Source of the DNA: Duganella alba
Lineage (GTDB): Bacteria > Pseudomonadota > Gammaproteobacteria > Burkholderiales > Burkholderiaceae_D
Direction: 5' to 3'
Assembly (NCBI RefSeq): GCF_009674495.1
Contig: NZ_WKJN01000006.1
Span: 210,197-274,196, forward strand
DNA: 64,000 nt
The notes under the pieces are model-generated. The model was not told where the DNA came from. It did not search any database and was given only the letters and a program-made list of their open reading frames with translations. How positions within the stretch are numbered: position 1 is the first letter of the stretch; each line of letters starts with the position of its first letter. Made by a program: the position numbers and the translations under genes. Of this stretch, positions 1 through 8,839 are shown piece after piece.

Positions 1-127
1 TTTTGGCCGCTGCGGATGGAACACAACCGGAAAGCCCGATTTGGCTGTTTTTGACGTCCTTTTTGCTCAGAAATTTCCTGCAGCTTTTTGATGTGCGTCA
101 AAAATGCCTGTAATTGTTTTTCAGCTT

Positions 128-832
128 TTAGCGATACTTGTGCGCAAAGGATGGCGCGATGTCGGCGTGCAGCACGTGCTCGCGGAATTCATAGATCAGG
201 GGATGGAAGATATCGCCGAGTAATTCCGTCCAGCGGATGGGGTAGGCGGAAACGGTGCCGTCGGTAAAACTGACGCCCAGCTGATCCTGCGGATGACGGG
301 CCGGATGGCGTTTCAGGTCTTCATATTTGCTGTCGAGCAGGGCGTGGGTACGTGTGATCCAGGCTTCTGTCAGCGGCGTGTGTTTCCGGAAGATGAAGGC
401 GCACAGGCCGATCAGGTCCTGGTAGTTCGCGCGCAGCACTTGTTCCAGTTCGCCGCCTACCGCCGCCACGCCGTGCGGGCCCACTTCCGTATAACCGAGG
501 CACCACTTGTCGCTGTTCTGCAGCGCTTCAAAGAATGGCGTCCAGTTCTTGGTGGTGAACTTGATGTCGGTATAACCGCCGCCAAAGTGATGCATCATGT
601 AGACGCGCAGATAGTCCGCCTTGTGCGTGTCGCTCAGGTACTGGAAGGCCGGGTGGAATGGCGCTTCCGGTACTTCCCATTCCGGATAATGGCTGTTGGT
701 CAGATAGACGAACGGGCAGTGGACGTTGTTGAAGATGGTGAACAGGGACGAAATGCGGTCGCCGGACATGGCGTTATTGCCAGCCCAGACGCAAAACACG
801 ATGTTGGAGGAAAGGCAGTCTGATTTGATCAT
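128..832 (-). CDS. GT32-like glycosyltransferase (sugar-binding DXD-type region)
   Basis: A 234-residue cytoplasmic protein without signal peptide or membrane segment. The core motif 'KADYLRVYMMHHFGGGYTDI' (about residues 71-90) matches the nucleotide-sugar-binding region of glycosyltransferase family 32 and capsular-polysaccharide transferases, in which a (S/A)D-x-x-R-x-x-x-L/M-x-x-x-GG-x-Y-x-D pattern precedes the metal-binding DXD. Here the DXD position reads D-I-K, so the second acidic ligand seems to be missing. The likely role is transfer of a sugar during surface-polysaccharide or glycan modification, but the acceptor is unknown. The ATG has only a weak upstream Shine-Dalgarno. No other glycan gene is adjacent inside the window. 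Confidence 0.6.
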   Translation of the reverse strand: MIKSDCLSSNIVFCVWAGNNAMSGDRISSLFTIFNNVHCPFVYLTNSHYPEWEVPEAPFHPAFQYLSDTHKADYLRVYMMHHFGGGYTDIKFTTKNWTPFFEALQNSDKWCLGYTEVGPHGVAAVGGELEQVLRANYQDLIGLCAFIFRKHTPLTEAWITRTHALLDSKYEDLKRHPARHPQDQLGVSFTDGTVSAYPIRWTELLGDIFHPLIYEFREHVLHADIAPSFAHKYR

Positions 833-937
833 GAACGATATGTGAAAATGTTTTACGTGTAGTCAAAGCATATCAGTGTTCAGATGCACTTTCGTAAAAA
901 TTCGCGTTGCGCCGGGCGTGGCTTGGGTCCGGCGGTT

Positions 938-1453
938 TTATTGCGGTCCGTAGGGCCCGAGGAAATCAAGCTTGCCGACCTTGACGCCCTGGTTGCGCAG
1001 GATGTTGTAGGCGGTGACGACGTGGAAGAAAAAGTTCGGCAGCGCCACGGTCAGCAAATAACTTTCGCCGGTGAACGGTACGTCCGCTGAAGGCCAGCTC
1101 AGTGCAACGGCGCGCTCGCCGCCGGCATCGAGCTGGGCGGTGTCGACGCTTTCCAGATACGCGATGGTGTTGGCGATGCGCTGCTGCAGTTGCGCGAAGG
1201 TGGTTTCGTCGTCCGCGAAGCGCGGGCCTTCGCCGCCGCTGATGCGCTGTGCGGCAAACTTCGAACTGTCGCTGGCGCGCTGGACCTGCGACGACAAGGG
1301 CAGCATGTCGGGCGCCAGACGCGCGCCGAGCATCGCCGCCGGCGCGATGCCGTGCTGGAGGGCATGCGCCTCACCCTTCTGCAGCAGCGTGGACAATATC
1401 TTCAGCGCGCGGACAAACACGGGAACGCTGAGGGTGGACATCTTCGTGGACAT
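938..1453 (-). CDS. DUF1993 family protein
   Basis: A soluble protein of about 171 residues. The pattern 'SVPVFVRALKILSTLL' at the N-terminus, 'LPLSSQVQRASDSSKF' in the middle and 'PNFFFHVVTAYNILRNQG' near the C-terminus is typical of DUF1993, a DinB-like helical-bundle family of unknown function. A frame-extending ATG lies at 1468, but the ATG at 1453 has an AAGGA ribosome-binding site about 7 nt upstream, so I chose 1453. It lies downstream of the Rrf2 gene on the same strand with a roughly 170-bp gap. Rrf2-DUF1993 proximity may mean co-regulation, but nothing in the sequence proves it. Confidence 0.75.
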   Translation of the reverse strand: MSTKMSTLSVPVFVRALKILSTLLQKGEAHALQHGIAPAAMLGARLAPDMLPLSSQVQRASDSSKFAAQRISGGEGPRFADDETTFAQLQQRIANTIAYLESVDTAQLDAGGERAVALSWPSADVPFTGESYLLTVALPNFFFHVVTAYNILRNQGVKVGKLDFLGPYGPQ

Positions 1454-1621
1454 GGTGATTCCTTTCATGAGGTTGGGAAATGACGAGGCGCTGCGGTTGC
1501 CAGGCCGAATACCTGTTGCAGCAACTGCCGCGGGGAGGTGTGGCCGGCGAAGTGTCGCGCCAAGAGAAACAGCGCCAGCACCACGCCCGCTTGTCCCGGG
1601 CCCCGATGCCGCAGTGGCATG

Positions 1622-2047
1622 TCAGGCGGCCAGTTGTAGGCTGGCGGCGAAGTCCGCCAGCGTGTTCTGTGCCAGGCTGTGTTCGAAGTCGCATTGCACC
1701 CGTTGCAGCAGCTGCTCCATGCCGCCCTTGATGGTGCGGCTGACCTGGCAGTTTTCCTGCGTCGGATAGGCGTGCACAGCGAACGCCGCCGGCGCCTGGC
1801 TGGCGCGGTAGACATCGAGCAGGGTGATCTGCGCCGGATCGCGGGCCAGCGTGCAGGCGCCGCTCTTGCCGCGCGTGGTCGCCACCAGCCCGGCCTTGGC
1901 CAGCTTGGACACCACCCGCCGCACGAAGCTGGCATCGGCGTTGACGCTGCCGGCCAGTTCGGCGGAACGCACCGGCGTGCCGTGGTGGGTGGCCAGCGCC
2001 GCCATCACATGGGCCGCGACGGAAAATTGAACGTTAATCTGGGTCAT
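1622..2047 (-). CDS. Rrf2 family transcriptional regulator
   Basis: A 141-residue DNA-binding protein. The N-terminal winged helix has the Rrf2 signature: 'FSVAAHVMAALATH', then 'SAELAGSVNADASFVRRVVS', then a wing 'AGLVATTRGKSGACTLARDP' and 'ITLLDVYRA'. A single Cys follows in 'QENCQVS', so the usual three-Cys iron-sulfur set of IscR/NsrR is absent. It is more likely a YwnA/CymR-like sensor or a cofactor-free repressor. An AGGA ribosome-binding site sits about 8 nt before the ATG. It is transcribed towards the DUF1993 gene, and the upstream AT-rich stretch (2048-2100) is the likely promoter and operator. Confidence 0.85.
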   Translation of the reverse strand: MTQINVQFSVAAHVMAALATHHGTPVRSAELAGSVNADASFVRRVVSKLAKAGLVATTRGKSGACTLARDPAQITLLDVYRASQAPAAFAVHAYPTQENCQVSRTIKGGMEQLLQRVQCDFEHSLAQNTLADFAASLQLAA

Positions 2048-2166
2048 ATTGTGATCCTAAACGGCACAATTTGATTTGTCAAACGCGGGCGCGGTTGCCC
2101 GGATCTCCCGTATCCGGCGCCAGCGCAGCGACGCGTGCACATTCAGCCACAGTGCATGTGTACGCG

Positions 2167-2196
2167 TTGACATCAAAGATCGGCCGGTGCTATAGT
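2167..2196 (+). promoter_or_regulatory. Sigma-70-type promoter of the GH30/TonB operon
   Basis: A perfect -35 TTGACA (2167-2172) is separated by 18 bp from a -10 TATAGT (2191-2196). It is the only good promoter in the 235-bp gap before the glycosidase gene, and the LacI-type dyad begins 11 bp after the -10, where a bound repressor would block initiation. Confidence 0.75.
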
Positions 2197-2206
2197 TTTT
2201 TCAACG

Positions 2207-2224
2207 AGTGGAAACGATTCCACT
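2207..2224 (+). promoter_or_regulatory. LacI-family operator before the GH30 operon
   Basis: The 18-bp dyad AGTGGAAACGATTCCACT has a central CG and pairs at all but one symmetric pair of positions, the classic form of a LacI/GalR-family operator. It lies just downstream of the -10 element, over the expected transcription start. No lacI gene is adjacent; the two LacI regulators at 42.7 and 48.0 kb are candidates, but their own local dyads have different half-sites. Confidence 0.7.
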
Positions 2225-2249
2225 TATTTCATAAATAAACAAACGGAGA

Positions 2250-2292
2250 CAGGCGGACCATGATCCGCCTGCGCGAGGAGACATGCTCATGA
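2250..2292 (+). promoter_or_regulatory. Leader hairpin and 10-codon upstream ORF
   Basis: CAGGCGGA (2250-2257) and TCCGCCTG (2264-2271) form a perfect 8-bp stem with a 6-nt loop just before the glycosidase ribosome-binding site. An ATG inside the loop (2260) opens a 10-codon frame that ends in TGA at 2290-2292, overlapping the ATG at 2289 as ATGA. The geometry would suit translational coupling, but a chance overlap is possible. Confidence 0.3.
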
Positions 2293-3749
2293 CTGCAAGC
2301 CCTGCTTTGCCGGGCGATGGACAACTGCGCCCATCGTCTTTGAAATCCCTCTCAAAACTGCTGCTGTTGTGCGCTTTCGGCGCAGCGGTGTACCCCTCGG
2401 CGCAGGCGCAAACCGTGCAGGCCTGGGTCACCACCGGCGACCAGACGCAACTGCTGGCGCGCAACGCCGACACCAGCTTCCACGCCGGCGCCAAGGCCGC
2501 CACCATCATCGAAGTCGATCCGCGCCAGCGCTTCCAGGAGATAACCGGCTTCGGCGCCGCCATTACCGACGCCTCGGCCTGGCTGATCCAGAACAAGCTC
2601 GACCCGCAGCAGCGCAGCGCGCTGTTGAACGAGCTGTTCGGCAAGGCGCCGGGCCTCGGCTTCAGCTTCACGCGCCTGACCATCGGCGCCTCGGATTTCT
2701 CGCGCCAGCACTACAGCTTCGACGACATGCCGCCCGGCCAGAGCGATCCGCAGCTGCAGCACTTCTCCATCGACGCCAACCGCGCCGACGTGCTGCCGGT
2801 GACCAAGGCCGCGCTGGCCATCAATCCGAAGCTGCGCGTGATGGCCTCGCCATGGAGCGCGCCGGGCTGGATGAAATCCACCGACAGCCTGATCCAGGGC
2901 ACGTTGAAAACGGAAGCCTACGCGCCGTTCGCCCACTACCTGTCGCGCTACATCGGCGCCTATGAAAAGGAAGGCGTGCCGATCTTTGCGCTGACCCTGC
3001 AGAACGAACCGCACTTCGAGCCCAAGGATTATCCCGGCATGCGCGTCAATCCGGCCCAGCGCGCGGCTTTCATCGGCGGCCATCTCGGCCCGCTGCTGGC
3101 GCAGGAGCATCCGCACACCAAAATCCTCGACTGGGACCACAACTGGGATGAGCCGTGGTCGCCGGCCGAGGCGCTGAAAGATCCGATCGCCAACAAGTAC
3201 GTGAGCGGCGTGGCCTGGCATTGCTACGGCGGCGACGTGCGCGTGCAGTCCGCGCTGCACGACCACTGGCCGGACAAGGAAACCTATTTCACCGAATGCT
3301 CGGGCGGCAAGTGGGCGCCGGTGTGGTCGGACAATCTGCAGCACTTCGCCCGCACGCTGGTGATCGGCGCCACGCGCGGCTGGGCTAAGGGTGTGCTGCT
3401 GTGGAACCTGGCGCTGGACGAGAACGACGGCCCGCACCTGGGCGGCTGCAAGGATTGCCGCGGCGTGGTCACCATCGACAGCCGCGACGGCAAGATCACC
3501 CGCAACGAAGAGTACTACGCGCTGGCCCAGGCCAGCCGCTTCGTGCGCCAGGGTGCGCGCCGCATCGCCTCCACCAGCGGCTACGACCAGCTCGACACGG
3601 TAGCCTTCCGCAATGCCGACGATGGCTCGCTGGCGCTGCTGGTGGTGAATTCGGCCAGGGAGCCGCGCCGCTTCGCGGTACGCGTCGGCCAGCGCAGTTT
3701 CGATTACGTTTTGCCGGCTGCCAGCGTGGCCACCTTCACCTGGAAATAA
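2289..3749 (+). CDS. Secreted glycoside hydrolase family 30 (beta-glucosidase/glucosylceramidase type)
   Basis: About 486 residues with a signal peptide ('LLLLCAFGAAVYPSAQA') followed by a GH30 (beta/alpha)8 barrel and a C-terminal beta-sandwich. The family hallmarks are 'FQEITGFGAAITDASAW', 'ASPWSAPGWMK', the acid/base Glu in 'LQNEPHFEP' (E240) and the nucleophile Glu in 'YFTECSGG' (E336). The architecture fits GH30 subfamily 1: retaining beta-glucosidase, glucosylceramidase or beta-1,6-glucanase. The alternative ATG at 2283 is too close to GAGGAG, so 2289 is preferred. The TonB receptor gene follows after 21 bp, so the enzyme probably releases sugars in the periplasm or outside the cell for that receptor. 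A LacI operator upstream suggests sugar induction. Confidence 0.88.
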   Translation: MTASPALPGDGQLRPSSLKSLSKLLLLCAFGAAVYPSAQAQTVQAWVTTGDQTQLLARNADTSFHAGAKAATIIEVDPRQRFQEITGFGAAITDASAWLIQNKLDPQQRSALLNELFGKAPGLGFSFTRLTIGASDFSRQHYSFDDMPPGQSDPQLQHFSIDANRADVLPVTKAALAINPKLRVMASPWSAPGWMKSTDSLIQGTLKTEAYAPFAHYLSRYIGAYEKEGVPIFALTLQNEPHFEPKDYPGMRVNPAQRAAFIGGHLGPLLAQEHPHTKILDWDHNWDEPWSPAEALKDPIANKYVSGVAWHCYGGDVRVQSALHDHWPDKETYFTECSGGKWAPVWSDNLQHFARTLVIGATRGWAKGVLLWNLALDENDGPHLGGCKDCRGVVTIDSRDGKITRNEEYYALAQASRFVRQGARRIASTSGYDQLDTVAFRNADDGSLALLVVNSAREPRRFAVRVGQRSFDYVLPAASVATFTWK

Positions 3750-3770
3750 AACTATAAACGGAGATGAGAA

Positions 3771-6482
3771 ATGAAAACCAAGAAGAAACCAATCGCCGCC
3801 GCCTGCGCCGCGCTGGCGTTTGCCGCCAGTCCCGCCACCGCGCAACAGCAGGCCGCCGCACCGCAAGCAGATAAAGCCGATGACGCGCCGGTGCAGGAAG
3901 TGGTGGTCACCGGTATCCGTCGCAGCATCGAAACTTCGATGGCCATCAAGCGCGACGCCGACGCCATCGTCGAAGCCGTCACCGCCGAGGACATCGGCAA
4001 GCTGCCGGACGTGTCGATCGCCGAATCGATCGCCCGCCTGGCCGGTCTGACCGCGCAGCGCGTCGAAGGCCGCGCCCAGGTGATCTCGATCCGCGGCCTG
4101 GCGCCGGACTTTTCCACCACGCTGCTCAACGGCCGCGAGCAAGTCTCCACCAGCAACAACCGCGGCGCGGAATACGACCAGTATCCGTCCGAGCTGATCA
4201 ACGGCGTCACGGTCTACAAGACGCCGGATGCGGCGCTGGTGTCGGGCGGCCTGTCCGGTACGGTGGACTTGCAGACCGTGCGTCCGCTCGACATCCGCCA
4301 GCGCACCTTTGTGTTCAATGCGCGCGGCGAACACAACTCCAACGGCAAGCTCAACTCCAATACTTCGGCCAACGGCAACCGTTTGAGCGCGTCGTATGTG
4401 GACCAGTTCCTCAACAACACGCTGGGCATCGCGGTCGGCTACGCGCACCTGGATTCGCCGGGCCAGCAGCAGGAATACAAATCGTGGTGGTGGGGCACGA
4501 ATAAAAACCTGCCGGCCGACATGCAGAACGTGGTCACGCTGAACGGCGCCGAGGTCACCGCCTCGTCGCGCGAGCAGAAGCGCGACGGCCTGATGGCGGT
4601 GGTCGAATACCGTCCGTCGAAGGAATTCCGCACCACGCTGGACATGTACTACTCCGAGTTCAAGCAGAACACCACCATGCGCGGCCTGATGTGGAATTCG
4701 AACCAGGACAATCCGATCCGCTACCTGAATCCGCAGGTCGAGGACATCGGCGGCACCCGCCTGCTGGTCGGCGGCGCGCTGACCAACCTGGAACCGATCG
4801 TGCGTAACGACTACAACCAGCGCAAGGACCAGCTGGGCGCGCTGGGCTGGAACAACACCTTCAAGAAGGACGGCTGGACGCTGGTCGGCGACCTGTCGTA
4901 CTCGAACGCCAAGCGGCGCGAGGAAGTGCTGGAAACCTATGCCGGTCTCGGCCGCGCCGGCTCGGGCGTCACCGACAACAACTTCCAGTTCAAGATTCCG
5001 ACCGGCAGCGGCCTGCCGACCTTCACGCCGAGCATCAACTTTGCCGATCCGAACATCATCAAGCTGACCGACGTCGGCGGCTGGGGCAAGGATGCGGACA
5101 TGCACCACCCGGTGGTCGAAGATACGCTGAGCTCGGCCAAGTTCTCGGCCAAGAAGGAGCTGGCCGGCATCTTCCGCAGCCTCGAAGGCGGTCTCAACTA
5201 CAGCAAGCGCGAGAAGACCCACGCCGACACCAATAACTACTGGTTCCTGAAAAACGGCCGCGCGCCGGCCACGGTGTCGTCGGACCTGCTGCAACCGTCG
5301 ACCTCGCTGTCCTTCGCCGGCATTCCGTCGGTGATGAGCTATGACGTGCTGGGCGTGCTGAACAAGTACTACGACAAGCAGCCGGCCCGTCCGGACGACC
5401 AGGCCTTGCAGGACTGGGGCGTGACCGAGAAGATCGCCACCGCCTACGCCAAGCTGGGCATCGACGCCGACCTCGGCCCGATTCCCGTGCGCGGCAACCT
5501 CGGCCTGCAAGCGGTCAACGTCGACCAGCAATCGCGCGGCGCCACCGTCAATTCCGGCGTGCTGGGCACCATCACCGGCGGCAAGCGCTACACCGACTGG
5601 CTGCCGAGTCTGAATCTGAATTTCGACCTCGACAAATACCTGACCACCACCAACCTGCGCTTTGGCGCGGCCAAGACCGTGGCGCGGCCGCAGATGTCGG
5701 ACATGCGCGCCGGCGTTTCCGGCGGCGTCGACCAGAGCACCCGCATGTGGAACGGCAGCGGCGGCAATCCGGAGCTGGAGCCATGGCGCGCCAACTCGTA
5801 TGACCTGTCGCTGGAGAAGTACCTTGGCAAGCGCAGCTACATCGCCGGCGCGCTGTGGTACAAGAAGCTGCAAAGCTATATCTACAACCAGCAGACCGCG
5901 TTCAGCTTCGCCGGCTTCCCGAATCCGGGCGCGGTGATCCCGATCCAGGATATCGGCACGCTGAACCGCCCAGCCAACGGCGCCGGCGGCCTGGTCAAGG
6001 GTGTCGAGCTGTCCGGCGCGCTCGATGCCGGCCTGTTGTGGGCGCCGCTGGACGGCTTCGGCGTCACCGGCAGCATGTCCGGCACCGAAAGCTCGATCCA
6101 TCCTAATGGTCCGGGCACCAAGGAGAAACTGCCGGGCCTGTCCGGCGTGGTGTCCAACTTCACCGTGTACTACGAGAAGGACGGCTATTCGGCGCGCGCC
6201 AGCCGCCGCTACCGTTCGGCGTATCGCGGCGAGGTCACCGGCCTGTTCGCGCAGCGCGCCTTCAGCGAGATCCTGGCCGAGCGCCAGATCGACCTGCAGC
6301 TGGGCTACGCGATCGAGGAGGGCACCTACAAGGGCCTGTCGTTCCTGTTCCAGGTGAATAACCTGAACAACTCGCCGTACCAGACGCGCCAGGGTGATCC
6401 GTTCTCCGGCGGTTCCTACGCGCCGGAGCGCTACACCACGTACGGCCGCCAGTTGTTGTTGGGTCTGAACTACAGGCTGTAA
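3771..6482 (+). CDS. TonB-dependent outer-membrane receptor (Xanthomonas/Caulobacter type), carbohydrate uptake
   Basis: 903 residues: signal peptide ending near 'ASPATAQQ', a TonB box region 'VQEVVVTGIRRS', a plug domain ('EDIGKLPDVSIAESIARL', 'ISIRGLAPDFSTTLLNGR') and a 22-strand barrel ending in 'LLLGLNYRL' with a C-terminal hydrophobic residue. The 'GIRRSIETSMAIKRDAD' and 'DVSIAESIARLAGL' signatures are those of the TonB-Xanth-Caul subfamily, typical of plant-glycan and oligosaccharide uptake. The second gene of the GH30 operon, 21 bp after the hydrolase, it probably imports the sugar or oligosaccharide set free by the hydrolase. The substrate is not readable from sequence. A short GC-rich hairpin without a T-run follows the stop. 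Confidence 0.9.
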   Translation: MKTKKKPIAAACAALAFAASPATAQQQAAAPQADKADDAPVQEVVVTGIRRSIETSMAIKRDADAIVEAVTAEDIGKLPDVSIAESIARLAGLTAQRVEGRAQVISIRGLAPDFSTTLLNGREQVSTSNNRGAEYDQYPSELINGVTVYKTPDAALVSGGLSGTVDLQTVRPLDIRQRTFVFNARGEHNSNGKLNSNTSANGNRLSASYVDQFLNNTLGIAVGYAHLDSPGQQQEYKSWWWGTNKNLPADMQNVVTLNGAEVTASSREQKRDGLMAVVEYRPSKEFRTTLDMYYSEFKQNTTMRGLMWNSNQDNPIRYLNPQVEDIGGTRLLVGGALTNLEPIVRNDYNQRKDQLGALGWNNTFKKDGWTLVGDLSYSNAKRREEVLETYAGLGRAGSGVTDNNFQFKIPTGSGLPTFTPSINFADPNIIKLTDVGGWGKDADMHHPVVEDTLSSAKFSAKKELAGIFRSLEGGLNYSKREKTHADTNNYWFLKNGRAPATVSSDLLQPSTSLSFAGIPSVMSYDVLGVLNKYYDKQPARPDDQALQDWGVTEKIATAYAKLGIDADLGPIPVRGNLGLQAVNVDQQSRGATVNSGVLGTITGGKRYTDWLPSLNLNFDLDKYLTTTNLRFGAAKTVARPQMSDMRAGVSGGVDQSTRMWNGSGGNPELEPWRANSYDLSLEKYLGKRSYIAGALWYKKLQSYIYNQQTAFSFAGFPNPGAVIPIQDIGTLNRPANGAGGLVKGVELSGALDAGLLWAPLDGFGVTGSMSGTESSIHPNGPGTKEKLPGLSGVVSNFTVYYEKDGYSARASRRYRSAYRGEVTGLFAQRAFSEILAERQIDLQLGYAIEEGTYKGLSFLFQVNNLNNSPYQTRQGDPFSGGSYAPERYTTYGRQLLLGLNYRL

Positions 6483-6579
6483 GTACGCTAGCGAACATAG
6501 GCGGCAGCCGTGCTGCCTGTGTCGGGCGGGGGATGATAGAATTCCAGCTTCTCCCCTCTCGAAAAAGCGACTTCGCCCG

Positions 6580-8739
6580 ATGCAAGCGACCGATTCCGTC
6601 ACGCTGGACAATTGTGCGGATGAGCCTATTCACATCCCGGGCAGTATCCAGCCGCACGGGGCATTGCTGGCGTTCGACCTGGCCGGCGCCTTGCTGGCCT
6701 GGAGCGACAACGCGCCGCAATTGCTGGGCCTGGCGCCGGCGCTGAACATGCCGCTGGCCGAGTTGCCGTTGCCGCCGGAAGTGCACGACGTCGCTGCCGA
6801 ATGCCGCGACAGCATCGAAGACGGCGAAGCGCCGGCCAGCGCGTTGGAAGTCGCCATCGGCGGCTTGCAGTTCGACTGCATCGTCCATGCTTACCAGTCG
6901 CGCCTGATCATCGAATTCGAATTGCGCGATACGCCAAGCGACGCCGTCGCCGCCTTCGCGCTGAAGGCGCACGCCGCCATCGACCGTCTGAAGCGGCAGA
7001 AATCCATCGATGCGCTGTTGCAGCTGGCCACCGAACAGGTGCGCGCCATCACCGGCTTCGATCGCGTGATGGGCTACCGCTTCCACCAGGACGACAGCGG
7101 CGACGTCACCGCCGAGTCGCGCCGCGACGACCTGGAACCGTACCTGGGCCGCCGTTATCCGGCCAGCGACATTCCGGCGCAGGCGCGCCGGCTGTACATC
7201 ATCAACACCTTGCGGCTGATCGCCGACGTCGGCTACACGCCGGCGCCGCTGCGCGGCCGCGCCGGCGATGCGCCGCTGGACCTGAGCCACAGCGTGCTGC
7301 GCAGCGTCTCGCCGATCCACATCGAATATTTGCAGAACATGGGCGTGGGCGCGTCGATGAGCGTGTCCATCGTCGTCAACGGCCGCCTGTGGGGCCTGCT
7401 GGCCTGTCACCACATGGCGCCGTTACAGGTGCCGTATTCGATCCGCATGGCGGCCGACGTGATGGCGCAGGTGATCGCCTCGCTGGTGCAGTCGATCGAA
7501 GCGCGCGAGCGCACCAAGCTGGTCGAGCAGTCGGCCGAGGTGCGTACCCGCGTCATGGAAACCCTGCTGCACCACGACGAACCGGCGCGCGCGCTGCTGC
7601 AACATGCGCCGGCGCTGTGCGAGTCGTTGCAGGTGGAAGCGCTGGTGGTCACGCAGTACGGCAAGATCATGGTGCATGGCGACATCGACGCCGCGCTGGC
7701 CGCGCGCATGGTGGCGTCGCTGCCCGAGGGGGGCAATGACCTGGTCGAACGCATCGCCGTCACCGACTGGCCGCAGGAGATTCAGGAAGCGCTGGCGCCG
7801 TGGGCCGGCCTGCTGGCGCTGCGATTCGATCCCGCCACCTCGGGTTGGCTGCTGGGCCTGCGCCGCGAACAGATCCACACCATCCGCTGGGCCGGCCGTC
7901 CGGAAAAAGTGGTGGTTGCCGGTCCGCTGGGCCCGCGCCTGACGCCGCGCGGCTCCTTTGACGAGTGGCGCGAGATGGTGCGCGGTCGCGCCGTGCCGTG
8001 GGACGCGACCGAAAAGCTGGCCGCCACGCAGCTGCTGGGCGAGATGCACCGCGCCAGCGTCGCCAAGCACATCGAGACCGACCGCGCCCGCGCGCAGCTG
8101 CTGGCGATGTTGGGCCACGACCTGCGCGGCCCGCTGCATTCGATCAATATGGCGGCCACCGTGTTGCAGCACGGCGGCGCCGCCAGCACCATGAGCACCC
8201 GCATCCAGGCATCGAGCACGCGCATGGAACGCCTGATCAGCCAGGTGCTGGACATGAGCCGCATCAATGGCGGCCTGAGCCTGGGCCTGACGCGCAGCGA
8301 AGTCGACCTGGTGGTGCTGTTGCAGGACTTGCTGGACGAGGCGCGCCTGTCGCACGCCGACCTACGCATCGAAACCAGCCTGCCGCCGACGTTGCTGGCG
8401 CAGGTCGATGGCGACCGCATGGTGCAGGTGGTGAGCAACCTGGTCAGCAACGCCCGCCACCACGGCACGCATGGCGAGCCGATCCACGTGCTGCTGTCCG
8501 ACCAGGGCGACCAGGTGCTGCTGGAAGTGCGCAACGTGGCGCCGGAAATTCCGGCCGAGCTGGTGCCGATGCTGTACAGCCCGCTCAAGCATGCGTCGGT
8601 CGGCAATGTGCGCAATCGCGGCGGCCTCGGCCTCGGCTTGCATATCGCCCAGGAGATCGTCCAGCAGCATGGTGGCGAGATCGCCTACCGTTACGAATCG
8701 CCACAAGTTGTCTTCGCTGTAACGTTGCCGCGCGCCTGA
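6580..8739 (+). CDS. bphP: Bacteriophytochrome sensor histidine kinase
   Basis: 719 residues with the PAS-GAF-PHY-kinase layout. Cys12 in 'NCADEPIHIPGSIQPHG' is the biliverdin-binding cysteine of bacterial phytochromes. The GAF domain (about 130-300) holds the 'PASDIPAQARRLY' motif with the conserved Asp near 197, and the PHY tongue keeps 'PRGSF'. The kinase half has the phospho-acceptor His513 in 'GHDLRGPLHSI' and an HATPase domain ('VVSNLVSNARHHG', 'GGLGLGLHIAQEIV'). It should sense red/far-red light. No heme oxygenase (bphO) gene and no dedicated single-domain receiver flank it here, so biliverdin supply and output partner must lie elsewhere or be the downstream two-component system, 100 bp away. 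Confidence 0.92.
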   Translation: MQATDSVTLDNCADEPIHIPGSIQPHGALLAFDLAGALLAWSDNAPQLLGLAPALNMPLAELPLPPEVHDVAAECRDSIEDGEAPASALEVAIGGLQFDCIVHAYQSRLIIEFELRDTPSDAVAAFALKAHAAIDRLKRQKSIDALLQLATEQVRAITGFDRVMGYRFHQDDSGDVTAESRRDDLEPYLGRRYPASDIPAQARRLYIINTLRLIADVGYTPAPLRGRAGDAPLDLSHSVLRSVSPIHIEYLQNMGVGASMSVSIVVNGRLWGLLACHHMAPLQVPYSIRMAADVMAQVIASLVQSIEARERTKLVEQSAEVRTRVMETLLHHDEPARALLQHAPALCESLQVEALVVTQYGKIMVHGDIDAALAARMVASLPEGGNDLVERIAVTDWPQEIQEALAPWAGLLALRFDPATSGWLLGLRREQIHTIRWAGRPEKVVVAGPLGPRLTPRGSFDEWREMVRGRAVPWDATEKLAATQLLGEMHRASVAKHIETDRARAQLLAMLGHDLRGPLHSINMAATVLQHGGAASTMSTRIQASSTRMERLISQVLDMSRINGGLSLGLTRSEVDLVVLLQDLLDEARLSHADLRIETSLPPTLLAQVDGDRMVQVVSNLVSNARHHGTHGEPIHVLLSDQGDQVLLEVRNVAPEIPAELVPMLYSPLKHASVGNVRNRGGLGLGLHIAQEIVQQHGGEIAYRYESPQVVFAVTLPRA

Positions 8740-8750
8740 AGCTATACACT

Positions 8751-8766
8751 TCCACAACAATGTGGA
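8751..8766 (+). repeat. Inverted repeat between bphP and the BaeS-like kinase gene
   Basis: TCCACA (8751-8756) and TGTGGA (8761-8766) are perfect 6-bp arms around ACAA, followed by GTTT. It could be an operator for the downstream response regulator or a weak intrinsic terminator after bphP. The stem is too AT-rich to be a strong terminator. Confidence 0.35.
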
Positions 8767-8839
8767 GTTTCTGTGAAGAATTACGGCAGTTTCAAAGCGG
8801 ACGCTTGAAGCCGGTCCGGCATCGTGGCTAAATGGCCTG

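Noticed and set aside
1465..1620. 51-codon frame between the Rrf2 and DUF1993 genes, starting 1 bp after the Rrf2 stop
   Set aside because: Position is operon-like and the first half is hydrophobic, but there is no ribosome-binding site and no recognisable family; not strong enough to call.
6504..6518. GGCAGC-CGT-GCTGCC hairpin after the first TonB receptor gene
   Set aside because: Only 6 bp, a 3-nt loop and no T-run; too weak to call a terminator.
2352..6611. 1419-codon open frame on the minus strand
   Set aside because: It lies antisense to the GH30 and TonB receptor genes, both with clear family motifs. Its translation is low-complexity, rich in Arg/Ala/His/Gln, as expected from GC-rich codon bias.
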